This document shows positions 46,683 to 55,544 of a stretch of DNA of 64,000 bases, piece after piece. The DNA comes from Bacteroides sp. (GTDB taxonomy: Bacteria > Bacteroidota > Bacteroidia > Bacteroidales > Muribaculaceae). The stretch lies in assembly GCA_014802015.1 (NCBI GenBank), contig JAAVDB010000010.1, forward strand, positions 1-64,000. The letters run 5' to 3'. A model generated the notes under the pieces. That model saw nothing but the letters and a program-made list of their open reading frames with translations, searched no databases and was not told where the DNA came from. The number at the start of each line of letters is the position of its first letter. Positions within the stretch are counted from its first letter, which is position 1. Position numbers and translations under genes: made by a program.

Positions 46683-47300
46683 TCAGATAGCAGGCTTATT
46701 GTAGGAGATGTTGTAGAGATAGGGGACTACATAGCTCATGTCGCTTGACGGACCGGATTGTGATTTGATCACTACGTTTACCTTACAATTGAATCCGAGC
46801 AGCGACACCGGTATCTGTATGCCTGTACCGTACTGGGATGACACCTGATTGGTGTAATCATTGTATAGGAAGAATGTAGGACTGCTGTTACCCGGAGTGT
46901 CGGCATTGCCTGAACCGTAATTGTCATCCGCTCCTACGATATAGTAGTTGAGGTCATAGCGGATGTAGCGAAAATATACACGGTCACCTGTTTCGGGATA
47001 TTCAATCTCCTGATCGGCTTCGGGAGTGTCTTCGCTGTCATCGAATATATCGTTACCGATGCGAAGCACCTGCATGTACACGTCACCTTCTTCGTCGACG
47101 CGATAATAGGGTGCATCCTCTCCGATCTCGCACTTGTCCACGCCTGGAAACTCATCGACCACACGATGCTGTGCAAGGAAGATGTTTACCAGATGATTCT
47201 CATCCGTAAGGAGTTCGGCATAGCTCTTGGTGTCATCGCACGAAGCGGTTGACAGGAGCAGTGCGAGCAGGGGCAGTATGGTTATCAGTTGTCGTTTCAT
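46683..47300 (-). CDS. DUF4827 family lipoprotein
   Basis: With the start at the ATG 47298-47300 the protein has 205 residues. It begins with a lipoprotein signal (MKRQLITILPLLALLLSTASC). A longer frame from 47351 would add 17 residues before the signal and overlap the DHH gene, so I reject it. The mature part is acidic, with DDSEDTPEADQEI and many Tyr. DUF4827 proteins are Bacteroidales-specific, and some resemble FKBP-type folds; the function is unknown. It lies between the DHH phosphoesterase and glmM. Confidence 0.85.
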   Translation of the reverse strand: MKRQLITILPLLALLLSTASCDDTKSYAELLTDENHLVNIFLAQHRVVDEFPGVDKCEIGEDAPYYRVDEEGDVYMQVLRIGNDIFDDSEDTPEADQEIEYPETGDRVYFRYIRYDLNYYIVGADDNYGSGNADTPGNSSPTFFLYNDYTNQVSSQYGTGIQIPVSLLGFNCKVNVVIKSQSGPSSDMSYVVPYLYNISYNKPAI

Positions 47301-47331
47301 CAGATTTTTAATGTATTGAGGATTGGTATGA

Positions 47332-48387
47332 TTATTCGAGCATATTTTCATAATTGGGTATTGCTTCCAGCAGGCGTGATACAGCGTCTGTCAGCGAACC
47401 ATGAAACTCTCCACCCGAAGCATTGACGTGACCACCTCCTCCAAATTCGCGTTCACACACGAGATTGACCGGGAACGAGCCCTTTGATCGCATCGATACT
47501 TTTACAAGCTCCTTTGAGTCTTCACGGAGGAATATCGACCATTGTACCTCGGGAATTGTCAGAGGCGTATTGACAAGCCCCTCAGTATCACCCTTGGAAT
47601 AGTCGAACTCGCGCAGATCGTCAGCACTGAGCATGAGCAGAGCCACACGACCGCCGCACAGAAACTCGACCCTGTATTGTGCATATCCGTTGATGCGCAG
47701 GCTTGACTGGGTGGAGTTGTTGTGCACCAGTCGATAGATATTGTCCTTATCTATGCCTTTGCGCAACAGATCGTGAATGATCAGATACAGGTCCGGGTCA
47801 TTTGAATTGTACGAGAAATTACCTGTATCGGTCATCATGCCGGTATATATGCACACGGCCGAACTGCGGTTGAGATACCTTGTCCATCCGGCTTGCCATA
47901 AGAATATGTATACGAGTGCGGAGGTGGATGATACCTCGGGATAGGAGATGAGTACATCGCAGTCAATGACCGGATCCAAGTGATGGTCTATGACTACGCG
48001 TTGAGCCTTGGATTGTTCGAAACAGGGCGAAAGTCGGTCGACACGTTTGAGGTCGTTGAAGTCGAGGCAGAACACGAGATCTGCCGCAGCTATAAGCTCG
48101 GCTGCACGTTCAGGCTGACGGGTAGCGGTGACCACGTCACGCAGTCCGGGCATGAAGAGCAATGCCTTGGGGGCACAGTCGGCCGTGACTACATGCGCAT
48201 CCTTGCCGAGAGCTCTCAGCACTGAACATAATGCCAGAGTTGACCCGAGGGCATCGCCGTCGGGACTGACATGGCAGGTGATGACAATATTCTGCGCGCA
48301 AAGCAACAGATGCTTCACACGTTCTACCGTCTCATTATCTATGACGGTCTTAAACCGGCTTCTTCGCTGTCGATACGTTGTTTCCAT
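47332..48387 (-). CDS. DHH family phosphoesterase (NrnA-like)
   Basis: The 351-residue protein has the DHH domain with CHVSPDGDALGSTLAL, DLVFCLDFNDLKRVDRL and VVIDHHLDP (metal-binding Asp/His). A DHHA1 domain ends in GGGGHVNASGGEF. NrnA-type enzymes degrade short oligoribonucleotides and pAp. It is the first gene of its operon, with a promoter box 14 bases upstream. Confidence 0.92.
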   Translation of the reverse strand: METTYRQRRSRFKTVIDNETVERVKHLLLCAQNIVITCHVSPDGDALGSTLALCSVLRALGKDAHVVTADCAPKALLFMPGLRDVVTATRQPERAAELIAAADLVFCLDFNDLKRVDRLSPCFEQSKAQRVVIDHHLDPVIDCDVLISYPEVSSTSALVYIFLWQAGWTRYLNRSSAVCIYTGMMTDTGNFSYNSNDPDLYLIIHDLLRKGIDKDNIYRLVHNNSTQSSLRINGYAQYRVEFLCGGRVALLMLSADDLREFDYSKGDTEGLVNTPLTIPEVQWSIFLREDSKELVKVSMRSKGSFPVNLVCEREFGGGGHVNASGGEFHGSLTDAVSRLLEAIPNYENMLE

Positions 48388-48401
48388 ATAAAAAGCAGAC
48401 G

Positions 48402-48409
48402 CAAAGGTA
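48402..48409 (-). promoter_or_regulatory. -7 box of the DHH - DUF4827 - glmM operon
   Basis: TACCTTTG on the minus strand lies 14 bases before the ATG of the DHH gene. The upstream element is not clear. Confidence 0.6.
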
Positions 48410-48502
48410 CGAAAAAAACATCAAACAGCGTGTCGCAATAACATTTATTATGTATTGCCTGATGTCGTTAATGTTGTATGTCCGTACCCCGTGAGAGAAC
48501 TG

Positions 48503-50632
48503 TTATTTCTTAGGGATCGTAAGGATGAAGCGGGCACCGTCAGTGTATGACGTGTCAAGAGTGAGATCTCCGCCGAGATGACGGGCAAGCAGACGGGCGA
48601 TCGTCAGACCAAGTCCTGCACCCTGAGAGTCATGGTCAAGTTTTACAAAGCGATCAAAGATCTTGTCCTTATTTTGGGGATTGATGCCGATCCCCGTGTC
48701 TGTAACGGAGAATGTCACGGCATCTTCATCTTTGTTGAGGCTGTATGACAAAACGATCGAACCGCTGGAGGTAAATTTGGTCGCATTCGTGAGCAGATTG
48801 TTAAGTATCTGCTGGAGTCGGGTCGGGTCGGAGAACAGGTCAATATCTTTGACATTCGGATCGAGCATCATCGTAACACCGGGTTTCGTACGGCGCTTTA
48901 TGCTTGCCAGAGTTCCCTCGCACATCCTGCGTAACTGTATAACCTGAGACTGTATCGGGAGTGACGAGCTTTCTATTTCCGACAAGCGCAGCACATCGTC
49001 AATGATGGTGGTGAGGAGCTCGCTGTTCAGCTCTATAAGGTCGGCAAACCGGGTCAGATGCTTAGCCGCCGGAGTCGATGACTGAATGCCTGATTCCGGC
49101 TCGACATGGGCTACACAGTCAGCGATGAGGTGAGAGTATTCGTTAATAGCCTGCAGCGGCACCTTGACTTCATAACTCATGTTCTTGATGAAGTCGGTCT
49201 TGAGATTATTAGCTTTCTGGGCCTGATCACGTGCACGGATAAGGTCGGCACGTGACTGTCGCAATTTCTCGCTTTCGGTCAATAGCTGATTATTGGCATT
49301 CTTCAGGTTGGAAGCTAACTTATGATTTCTGCGGTATAATCTGAAGAGGAACACAATAAGGATCGCCATGAGTACGACTGCGCATAGCGACACGGCGATT
49401 ATAATCCTTTGCATCGTCGCATGCGATTCCCTCTGCTGCAACTCCATAGTCTCAAGATTATGGCGCATATCCGAGATAGAATATGCGATGCGCAGTTCGC
49501 GATAACTGCTGTTTGACAGATTCTCAAGTTTTTCGTTGAGGGCACCGGCATATTCTTCGGTCATGTCGAATAGGGTATGCCTGTCGCCGAGCTCGCGTGC
49601 GCACTCTATGCCATATTGCAACAGCCTGATACGTGTATTTTTCTCAAGCGGTAAATCGACAGTCTTCTTTATCAGCGGCAGGGCTTTCGCATAGTCCTTA
49701 TGAGCCATGGCGTAATAGATTTCAGGCATAGGAGCTTCATCATATCTATCTTGGATCTCAGGATCTTGCGGTACCTCTTCAAGCGCTTTCTTGTAATACG
49801 TCTCGACCTCGTCGGGGGTGAGGTAATCAAAGTTTGACAGCAGTCGGGTGTAAATGTCGTATATAGCAGAATGATATGTGCGGTATTGACGCCCTTGCTC
49901 GGCGTATTGATTCTGTAATTTTTTGAAAATCTTGAGATTGTTAAGATCAGCCTCCATTGATTTTTTAGGCTGAGTGTATGCAAACAATGATGCTGCATGC
50001 AGATTGTAGATGTTACGGATAGAGTAGGCGGATGCCGGCAGTTTGTTCAAAAGATTGGCAAGAGAGTCCATGTATGCCACGACAATTTCCCCGTTTGTAT
50101 CCTCCGATAATATCATGCAGATGCCGTGGGTCAGAGCGATGCGGTCATAAATGTCGGCATTAGTATTTGTGGACAGTTCCTCAAGATAGTTACGCATAGC
50201 CTCGTCGCGGTCATGGCGGTCGCTGTATTGGGCCCTGCGGATGTTGGACATCATTTTGATGTAGGTAAGAGTCTCTTTCTTGTCATCGCCATCCGAGAAT
50301 TCTTTTGCTACTCTTGTCAGTACCTTTAGCATGGAGTCATTGCGCATATATCTGCTGGCCTGATTGCGTATGATGTTGAGAGCTGTGCTACGTTCTCCCG
50401 CACGTATGGCCGTACGATAGAGCGAATCGCCTAATATGGTCGATGATTTACGTGACATTACGTCATAAAGATTACACATTGTAGCAACCGAGTCACCCGG
50501 TGTGGTGGCTTTTCTTAACTCGGCTCTCAACGAGTCTGCGATCACTTTACGCTCTGCTACTGTCAGTGAGTTGTTGGCATGTATTGCTGTAACTGCAGTC
50601 AGCATCACAAGCAGATATAAAAGTCGTTTCAT
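48503..50632 (-). CDS. TPR-like sensor histidine kinase with Tyr in place of the phospho-acceptor His
   Basis: The 709-residue protein has a signal peptide (residues 1-19), a helical TPR-like periplasmic domain to about 400, a membrane segment (411-432), and a coiled coil. A HisKA dimerisation region and a HATPase domain follow. The ATP-binding side is intact: NNLLTNATKFT (611-621), DTGIG (645-649), GAGLGLTIA (671-679). The H-box reads NMSYEVKVPLQAI, with Tyr487 (codon TAT, 49172-49174) where His is expected. No receiver or DNA-binding domain and no separate response-regulator gene is seen. It follows the HAD gene by 36 bases. Confidence 0.88.
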   Translation of the reverse strand: MKRLLYLLVMLTAVTAIHANNSLTVAERKVIADSLRAELRKATTPGDSVATMCNLYDVMSRKSSTILGDSLYRTAIRAGERSTALNIIRNQASRYMRNDSMLKVLTRVAKEFSDGDDKKETLTYIKMMSNIRRAQYSDRHDRDEAMRNYLEELSTNTNADIYDRIALTHGICMILSEDTNGEIVVAYMDSLANLLNKLPASAYSIRNIYNLHAASLFAYTQPKKSMEADLNNLKIFKKLQNQYAEQGRQYRTYHSAIYDIYTRLLSNFDYLTPDEVETYYKKALEEVPQDPEIQDRYDEAPMPEIYYAMAHKDYAKALPLIKKTVDLPLEKNTRIRLLQYGIECARELGDRHTLFDMTEEYAGALNEKLENLSNSSYRELRIAYSISDMRHNLETMELQQRESHATMQRIIIAVSLCAVVLMAILIVFLFRLYRRNHKLASNLKNANNQLLTESEKLRQSRADLIRARDQAQKANNLKTDFIKNMSYEVKVPLQAINEYSHLIADCVAHVEPESGIQSSTPAAKHLTRFADLIELNSELLTTIIDDVLRLSEIESSSLPIQSQVIQLRRMCEGTLASIKRRTKPGVTMMLDPNVKDIDLFSDPTRLQQILNNLLTNATKFTSSGSIVLSYSLNKDEDAVTFSVTDTGIGINPQNKDKIFDRFVKLDHDSQGAGLGLTIARLLARHLGGDLTLDTSYTDGARFILTIPKK

Positions 50633-50668
50633 GCTATTGTATATAAATGTGATGTGGAGGATATTATC

Positions 50669-51343
50669 TTAAATGTCGAGTTCGAGTCCAGGACGTTTCA
50701 CTATCTTGATGATTTCAGCAGGGTCATCCACGATATTGTCAGCATGGTTGTCGCGCAACTCCTTGAGTGGACGGAATCCCCATGTGACGCCGCATGAATC
50801 CACACAGGCGCGTCTTGCAGTCTCCATGTCAACGCCTGAGTCACCTACGTACAGCACCTTGGTCTTACGCGTGGGCACCTTGCCGAGTATATCAAACACG
50901 ATAGATGGATCGGGTTTGACAGGCACACCTTCCTTGTTGCCCTCGACCGCACTCCAGGGTATATCCGGAAAGAATCGTGCTATAAGGGTCTCGACCGCTT
51001 CATGATATTTGTTGGAGGCGACGGCTAACTTGACATCCATATCCGTAAGTTCTCTGAGCATCCCGTGTATGCCGGGGTAGGGTTGAGTGGCATCCGCAAG
51101 ATGTTGGTCGTAATATTCCCGGAATTTCGCCCGCAGTTCCGCTACCTTTTCAGGACTGCGTTCGTCTTCCGGGAGGGCTCTCTCTATAAGCCTTGTCACG
51201 CCGTTACCTACCAGCATCGGATATGATGCGATATTATGTTCGGGATATCCGCTGACGCGCAGGGCATAATTTGTCGCGGCTCCGAGGTCGGCGATAGTGT
51301 TGAGCAGAGTGCCGTCGAGGTCAAATATTACGAGTTGTTTCAT
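50669..51343 (-). CDS. HAD family hydrolase, phosphoglycolate phosphatase-like
   Basis: The 224-residue protein has the HAD nucleophile motif FDLDGTLLNT (Asp8 and Asp10), a helical cap, ASNKYHEAVETLI (motif II) and LYVGDSGVDMETARRA (motif IV). Its similarity to Gph suggests phosphoglycolate or a related phosphate ester as substrate; the actual one is unknown. It lies between the TamL-like gene (37 bases) and the kinase gene (36 bases). Confidence 0.88.
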   Translation of the reverse strand: MKQLVIFDLDGTLLNTIADLGAATNYALRVSGYPEHNIASYPMLVGNGVTRLIERALPEDERSPEKVAELRAKFREYYDQHLADATQPYPGIHGMLRELTDMDVKLAVASNKYHEAVETLIARFFPDIPWSAVEGNKEGVPVKPDPSIVFDILGKVPTRKTKVLYVGDSGVDMETARRACVDSCGVTWGFRPLKELRDNHADNIVDDPAEIIKIVKRPGLELDI

Positions 51344-51380
51344 TTCTTATTCGGATGATATATGTCAGTTGTTTTATCTG

Positions 51381-53720
51381 TCAGAACGGATAGCCTACAG
51401 AGAAGTGTACCGCTGTATTTTTGTGCCAGTCGAAGTGAAACAGCGGCCATCGTTCCTGACCCTCCGCCGGGTTATAGGCTTTGATGCCGAGATCAAGTCT
51501 CAGAAGGAAGTAATTGAAGTCCATGCGCAGACCGACACCGTAGGCGCATGCTATCTGTCGCCAGAATGTGTCGAACCTGAACATACCTCCCGGTTGATTC
51601 TCATAGTCGTGTATAGTCCAGATATTGCCTGCATCGATGAATGCGCCCCCTTCGAGGACCCAGAAGAGTTTAGCCCTGTATTCAAGACTCATATCGAGGC
51701 GTATGTCACCGCACTGGTTGATGAAATAGGCCACGGAGTTGTGCGAATTATAGCTGCCGGGGCCGAGCGTACGTACGCTCCAGCCTCTGACGCCGTTGGC
51801 GCCACCTGCATAGAATCGTTTCTCGAACGGGAGTACGCGTGAGTTGCCGTAAGGATACCCTATGCCTCCGCCGACGTGGAAGGCAAGTGAATGGCGATGA
51901 TCAAAGTTGCGGGTGATGGCATAGTCGACCTCGCCCTTGACATATTGTGAGAATCGGGTATTGAATACTTCATAGACGCCGTCGGCCGGTCGTTCGGCAA
52001 ACAGTCTTGAGCCGAGATACAGGACATTGCCTGCGGTCTCGGCAGATGCCCTGATTGTATAGACCAAAGGCTGTATGCCATGAGTCTTACCTATGGCTGA
52101 GGGGATACGTTTGTTGGAGTGGTAATATCTGTAACCCATACTCATTATGAAGTGATCCTCATAACTGTATCGTAGCAAAGGATTGTCGGGAGCGATGGCA
52201 TCGATAAATCCGGTTGTACTGGCCGGCAGATATACGTAACTGATGTCAGGGATGTCAAACTCGTGGCGACGTGTATTGGTCCTGTTCACCCACTTGTAGC
52301 GCCAGGCTGCTCCTGATATGATACGGGTATATTCCGGTCGTTCCTGATAGTTGAACGACACGGCGAGTTCAGAAGATACATTGAACCGCTGTCTCATGCT
52401 GAGAGGTGCGAAGGGGAACTCAAAGCGTGGGAATGTCAGGCCGACCTCACCGGCATATTCAGTGTAACGGTCGTTGATAAGGCCGTTGAATGTACCCGAC
52501 AGACTCTCGTAGTTCATGCGCAGACGTGCGGTGAACAGTTGTGAACCTCGTGCGAGGTTGCGGTGCTGATACGTGGCTCCGATACCGAATCCGAGGTCTC
52601 CCTCCGAGTTAGTACCCTCGATATCAAGCGTTATGGACTGTTTTTTATTACGGGACAGCAGAATGTATACGTCAAGCAATCGATAGGAGGTCGAGTCGGA
52701 TAGAACTGCTTCAGGCACCAGTTCTATGTTGATGGATTTGAGTATGCCGAGACGGGCCAGGGATTCATAGGTGCGGTCGACATTATGGGATGTATAGAGC
52801 TGCCCCGTGCGTAGGAAACATTTCTCTTCAAGAGTGCCTGGCGTTATGTATCGGTCAGACCCGTAAAGGATGTCTATACCCTTATAGCTTACTGTGTCGA
52901 GATGGGCACGGTCACGGTCGATGTCCGTGATAAACATTACGCGGCCGATGCGGTATAGCGTATGAATGGCCGCAGAGTCGGCGGTAGTATCGGCACCGGC
53001 AGGACGACGGGGCGGTCTTACGGTCATCGTCAGCGCCACGTCGTGCGACATCTCGGCCGTATCGGCATAAAAAGTGATATAATCCTTGTTGAAGGCGTAA
53101 TATCCGCGATCACGCAACCTACGGGTGATCAGAGTCCGTTCGGCATCGAGATTGTCGCGGTTAAACTTATCACCGGGTTTGACGGTAAACCGCTCGGCAT
53201 CGGCCATGATCACCTTCGAGACATTAGTGTCAGGAATATCATACGTCATCGATGATATGCGGTGGGGCTGACCGGTGTTGATATGGTACGTCACATCGAT
53301 ACGTTTTTTATCAGGCCGCATTACCGTGTCAACCTCGACGCTGGCGTTTAGATACCCGCGATTGATCATGGCGAGTTGTAATTGTCGGGCGGATGCGTCG
53401 GTCAGTGACTGTTGATACAGCACAGGTGGCTGGCCCATGCGGCGCATCCATTTGTTGTACCATTTGGTCGAGTCGTTGCCCGACAGATTGTAGGTACTGA
53501 GCTGTAGTTTCCAGAATCCGAGTACGCGGTGGTTGGGAGTCTGCCGTAAGTAATTATACAGCTCACCCGAGGAGACATCCTTGTCACCGTTGACTTCAAT
53601 CTTTACGTTGTCAAGCAGAAGTTTGTTATCCGGTACATGACGCACAGCGCTACATCCCCCCGTCAGGAGTGATGCAGCGGCCACGACGGTTAGTGCCACG
53701 CTATGTAGCCAATCTCTCAT
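51381..53720 (-). CDS. Second TamL/BamA-family outer-membrane lipoprotein
   Basis: The 779-residue protein has a lipoprotein signal (VAAASLLTGGC), two or three POTRA-like repeats (about 40-330), and an Omp85 barrel with the FYAGGANGVRGWSVRTLGPG block and the final GYPF. It is a paralogue of the TamL at 4277-6607, but without a tamB neighbour. It heads a minus-strand run with the HAD and kinase genes and has a good promoter ending only 8 bases before its ATG. Which substrates it assembles is unknown. Confidence 0.88.
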   Translation of the reverse strand: MRDWLHSVALTVVAAASLLTGGCSAVRHVPDNKLLLDNVKIEVNGDKDVSSGELYNYLRQTPNHRVLGFWKLQLSTYNLSGNDSTKWYNKWMRRMGQPPVLYQQSLTDASARQLQLAMINRGYLNASVEVDTVMRPDKKRIDVTYHINTGQPHRISSMTYDIPDTNVSKVIMADAERFTVKPGDKFNRDNLDAERTLITRRLRDRGYYAFNKDYITFYADTAEMSHDVALTMTVRPPRRPAGADTTADSAAIHTLYRIGRVMFITDIDRDRAHLDTVSYKGIDILYGSDRYITPGTLEEKCFLRTGQLYTSHNVDRTYESLARLGILKSINIELVPEAVLSDSTSYRLLDVYILLSRNKKQSITLDIEGTNSEGDLGFGIGATYQHRNLARGSQLFTARLRMNYESLSGTFNGLINDRYTEYAGEVGLTFPRFEFPFAPLSMRQRFNVSSELAVSFNYQERPEYTRIISGAAWRYKWVNRTNTRRHEFDIPDISYVYLPASTTGFIDAIAPDNPLLRYSYEDHFIMSMGYRYYHSNKRIPSAIGKTHGIQPLVYTIRASAETAGNVLYLGSRLFAERPADGVYEVFNTRFSQYVKGEVDYAITRNFDHRHSLAFHVGGGIGYPYGNSRVLPFEKRFYAGGANGVRGWSVRTLGPGSYNSHNSVAYFINQCGDIRLDMSLEYRAKLFWVLEGGAFIDAGNIWTIHDYENQPGGMFRFDTFWRQIACAYGVGLRMDFNYFLLRLDLGIKAYNPAEGQERWPLFHFDWHKNTAVHFSVGYPF

Positions 53721-53728
53721 TGCTAATG

Positions 53729-53760
53729 CAAAGTTACTCCTACCGAGTCAAATTCACAAA
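53729..53760 (-). promoter_or_regulatory. Promoter of the second TamL-like gene
   Basis: TTTG (53757-53760), a 20-base spacer and TAACTTTG (53729-53736) match the Bacteroidota consensus. The box ends 8 bases before the ATG, so the 5' leader would be only a few bases long. Confidence 0.75.
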
Positions 53761-53776
53761 TCGTCGGACGTAAAAA

Positions 53777-53808
53777 TTTGCGAGATACGCGTGCGTTTAG
53801 TAATTTTG
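53777..53808 (+). promoter_or_regulatory. Promoter of the coiled-coil protein gene
   Basis: TTTG (53777-53780), 20 bases and TAATTTTG (53801-53808) match the consensus. It is back to back with the divergent tamL-like promoter; their TTTG elements are 16 bases apart. The leader to the ATG at 53853 is about 40 bases. Confidence 0.75.
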
Positions 53809-53852
53809 CACTAAAATTATATTAGAAAACAACTTCTCTTTAGAAACGCGAA

Positions 53853-54764
53853 ATGAAGAATAAGTTATCCCCTCTGATGATTGTGGCAATAGTGCTCGCA
53901 TTACTGTTGCTCGTAGCCGTAGGTTTCGGTGTCACACAGGTAGCATCGCTCAAGTCTCAGGTGCAGCAGGCTCAGCTGCAGAATGAGGAGCTTAAACTCG
54001 ACAATGAACAGTTGCAGTTGTCCAACGAGTTTGACATGCTCAACTCGGAGTTTCAGCAGTATGAGAATCAGGCCCAGCGACTTGCCAACGATACCATATT
54101 GGCTAAGTATACGGCTGCTAAGGCAAAGGTCGAGCAACTTATGACTGAGCTTAAGAATGAGAAAGTCAAGTCTCAGGCCCGTATCAAGGAACTGCAGAAT
54201 GAAATCTCGACACTTAAAGGTCTATTGCGCCATTATATAGCTCAGATCGATTCGCTCAACAAGGAGAATGCCGGACTCAAGGCTGAAAATTCAGAAATCA
54301 AGGCCCGTAACGAACAGCTGAGTACACGTGTGCGAGAGGAGACACGTAAGAACGAGAATCTGAGTGAGCGTATGACGCTTGCCGAGAAGTTAAATGTGAC
54401 GGGTGTCAGCCTTACAGCACTCAAGAAGAATGGCAAGACCGAGAAAAATGTCACCAAGGCTAAACAGCTTATGGTACATTTTACTATTCCTCAGAACAAT
54501 TCAACTCCGGAAGGAGAGAAGACTATCTATCTGCGTCTTGTCAGCCCCGAGGGTCAGTTGCTGGGTGGCGGCGCTTCGTTCCCGTTCGAGGGTAAGAGTA
54601 TCCCTGCCACAGCCCGTAAGAATATAGAGTATGCAGGTGACGAGATCGCCGGTATCACTATCTACTGGGACGTAAATACCACACTTACTCCCGGTGATTA
54701 TACGGTGGAACTGTTCACTGACGGATACCGTCTGACATCGCGTCGCTTTACGCTCAAAAAGTAA
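53853..54764 (+). CDS. Membrane-anchored coiled-coil protein of unknown function
   Basis: The 303-residue protein has one N-terminal membrane segment (about residues 9-28) and a long Gln/Glu/Leu-rich coiled coil (about 30-185). A C-terminal globular β-rich domain (about 190-303; KAKQLMVHFTIPQNN, DVNTTLTPGDYTVELF) ends in a basic tail. It is probably exposed to the periplasm. I do not recognise a named family with confidence. It sits 22 bases before the MgtC gene. Confidence 0.85.
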   Translation: MKNKLSPLMIVAIVLALLLLVAVGFGVTQVASLKSQVQQAQLQNEELKLDNEQLQLSNEFDMLNSEFQQYENQAQRLANDTILAKYTAAKAKVEQLMTELKNEKVKSQARIKELQNEISTLKGLLRHYIAQIDSLNKENAGLKAENSEIKARNEQLSTRVREETRKNENLSERMTLAEKLNVTGVSLTALKKNGKTEKNVTKAKQLMVHFTIPQNNSTPEGEKTIYLRLVSPEGQLLGGGASFPFEGKSIPATARKNIEYAGDEIAGITIYWDVNTTLTPGDYTVELFTDGYRLTSRRFTLKK

Positions 54765-54786
54765 ATATCGCTCATTTCTGCTACAG

Positions 54787-55503
54787 ATGTATAATTTCTG
54801 GGAATCAATCAATAGTGTGGAGTTGACCTCCACGACAGCCATAGTGAGGATAATCCTCAGTCTGGTGCTCGGTTCCCTTATCGGTATCGAGCGCAAGCGC
54901 AAGGGACAGATGGCGGGGCTGAGAACGTTCTCGCTTATATCCATGGGCGCGTGCATAGCTATGATGCTGTCAATATATGTGTGTCAGGAGACGGTCGGTC
55001 TGCTCCGAGGAGACCCGTCGCGTATCGCGGCCCAGGTCATATCGGGAATCGGATTTCTCGGAGCCGGCACTATTATACAGATGAAAGGCTCCGTGCGTGG
55101 ACTCACTACGGCGGCCGGTATCTGGATAATAGCGACTATCGGCATGGCTGTAGGTTGCGGCCTGTATCTGATCTCGATCGTTGCCACGTTGCTTGTGCTG
55201 TTCATTCTAACTCTGCTTGAACGTCTGGAACATCGTGTCAACGTCGGAAACGAGGCTCGTACGATACGTCTCAAGGTGAAAGGTATTGTCAAGTCAATAT
55301 CACCGTACCGCGAAGTGCTTGAACAATTCGGTATACATCTGTCGAAGGTTTATGTCGAGTATGACTATGAGTCGCAGTATACACGACTCAATCTACTCAT
55401 CTTAATCAAGGAGCATAGTGATTTTATCGATGTCTTCGATGCGCTGCATGATGTTTATCCGACTGTGTCGATTTCGCTGTCCAATCAGGCAGATCTGTCA
55501 TAA
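54787..55503 (+). CDS. MgtC/SapB family membrane protein
   Basis: The 238-residue protein has four to five N-terminal membrane segments with the MgtC block LVLGSLIGIERKRKGQMAGLR, ISGIGFLGAGTIIQ and RGLTTAAGIWIIATIG. A cytoplasmic ACT-like domain follows (about 160-238). MgtC proteins are linked to magnesium limitation and modulate membrane ATPases or growth. It is followed by a cation antiporter, suggesting an ion-homeostasis pair. Confidence 0.93.
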   Translation: MYNFWESINSVELTSTTAIVRIILSLVLGSLIGIERKRKGQMAGLRTFSLISMGACIAMMLSIYVCQETVGLLRGDPSRIAAQVISGIGFLGAGTIIQMKGSVRGLTTAAGIWIIATIGMAVGCGLYLISIVATLLVLFILTLLERLEHRVNVGNEARTIRLKVKGIVKSISPYREVLEQFGIHLSKVYVEYDYESQYTRLNLLILIKEHSDFIDVFDALHDVYPTVSISLSNQADLS

Positions 55504-55544
55504 CTAACTGAATTTACGTAAATAGATAATCCACTTATTATAAT

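Noticed and set aside
51297-51842. 181-codon plus-strand frame
   Set aside because: Antisense to the barrel domain of the second TamL-like gene; no independent evidence.
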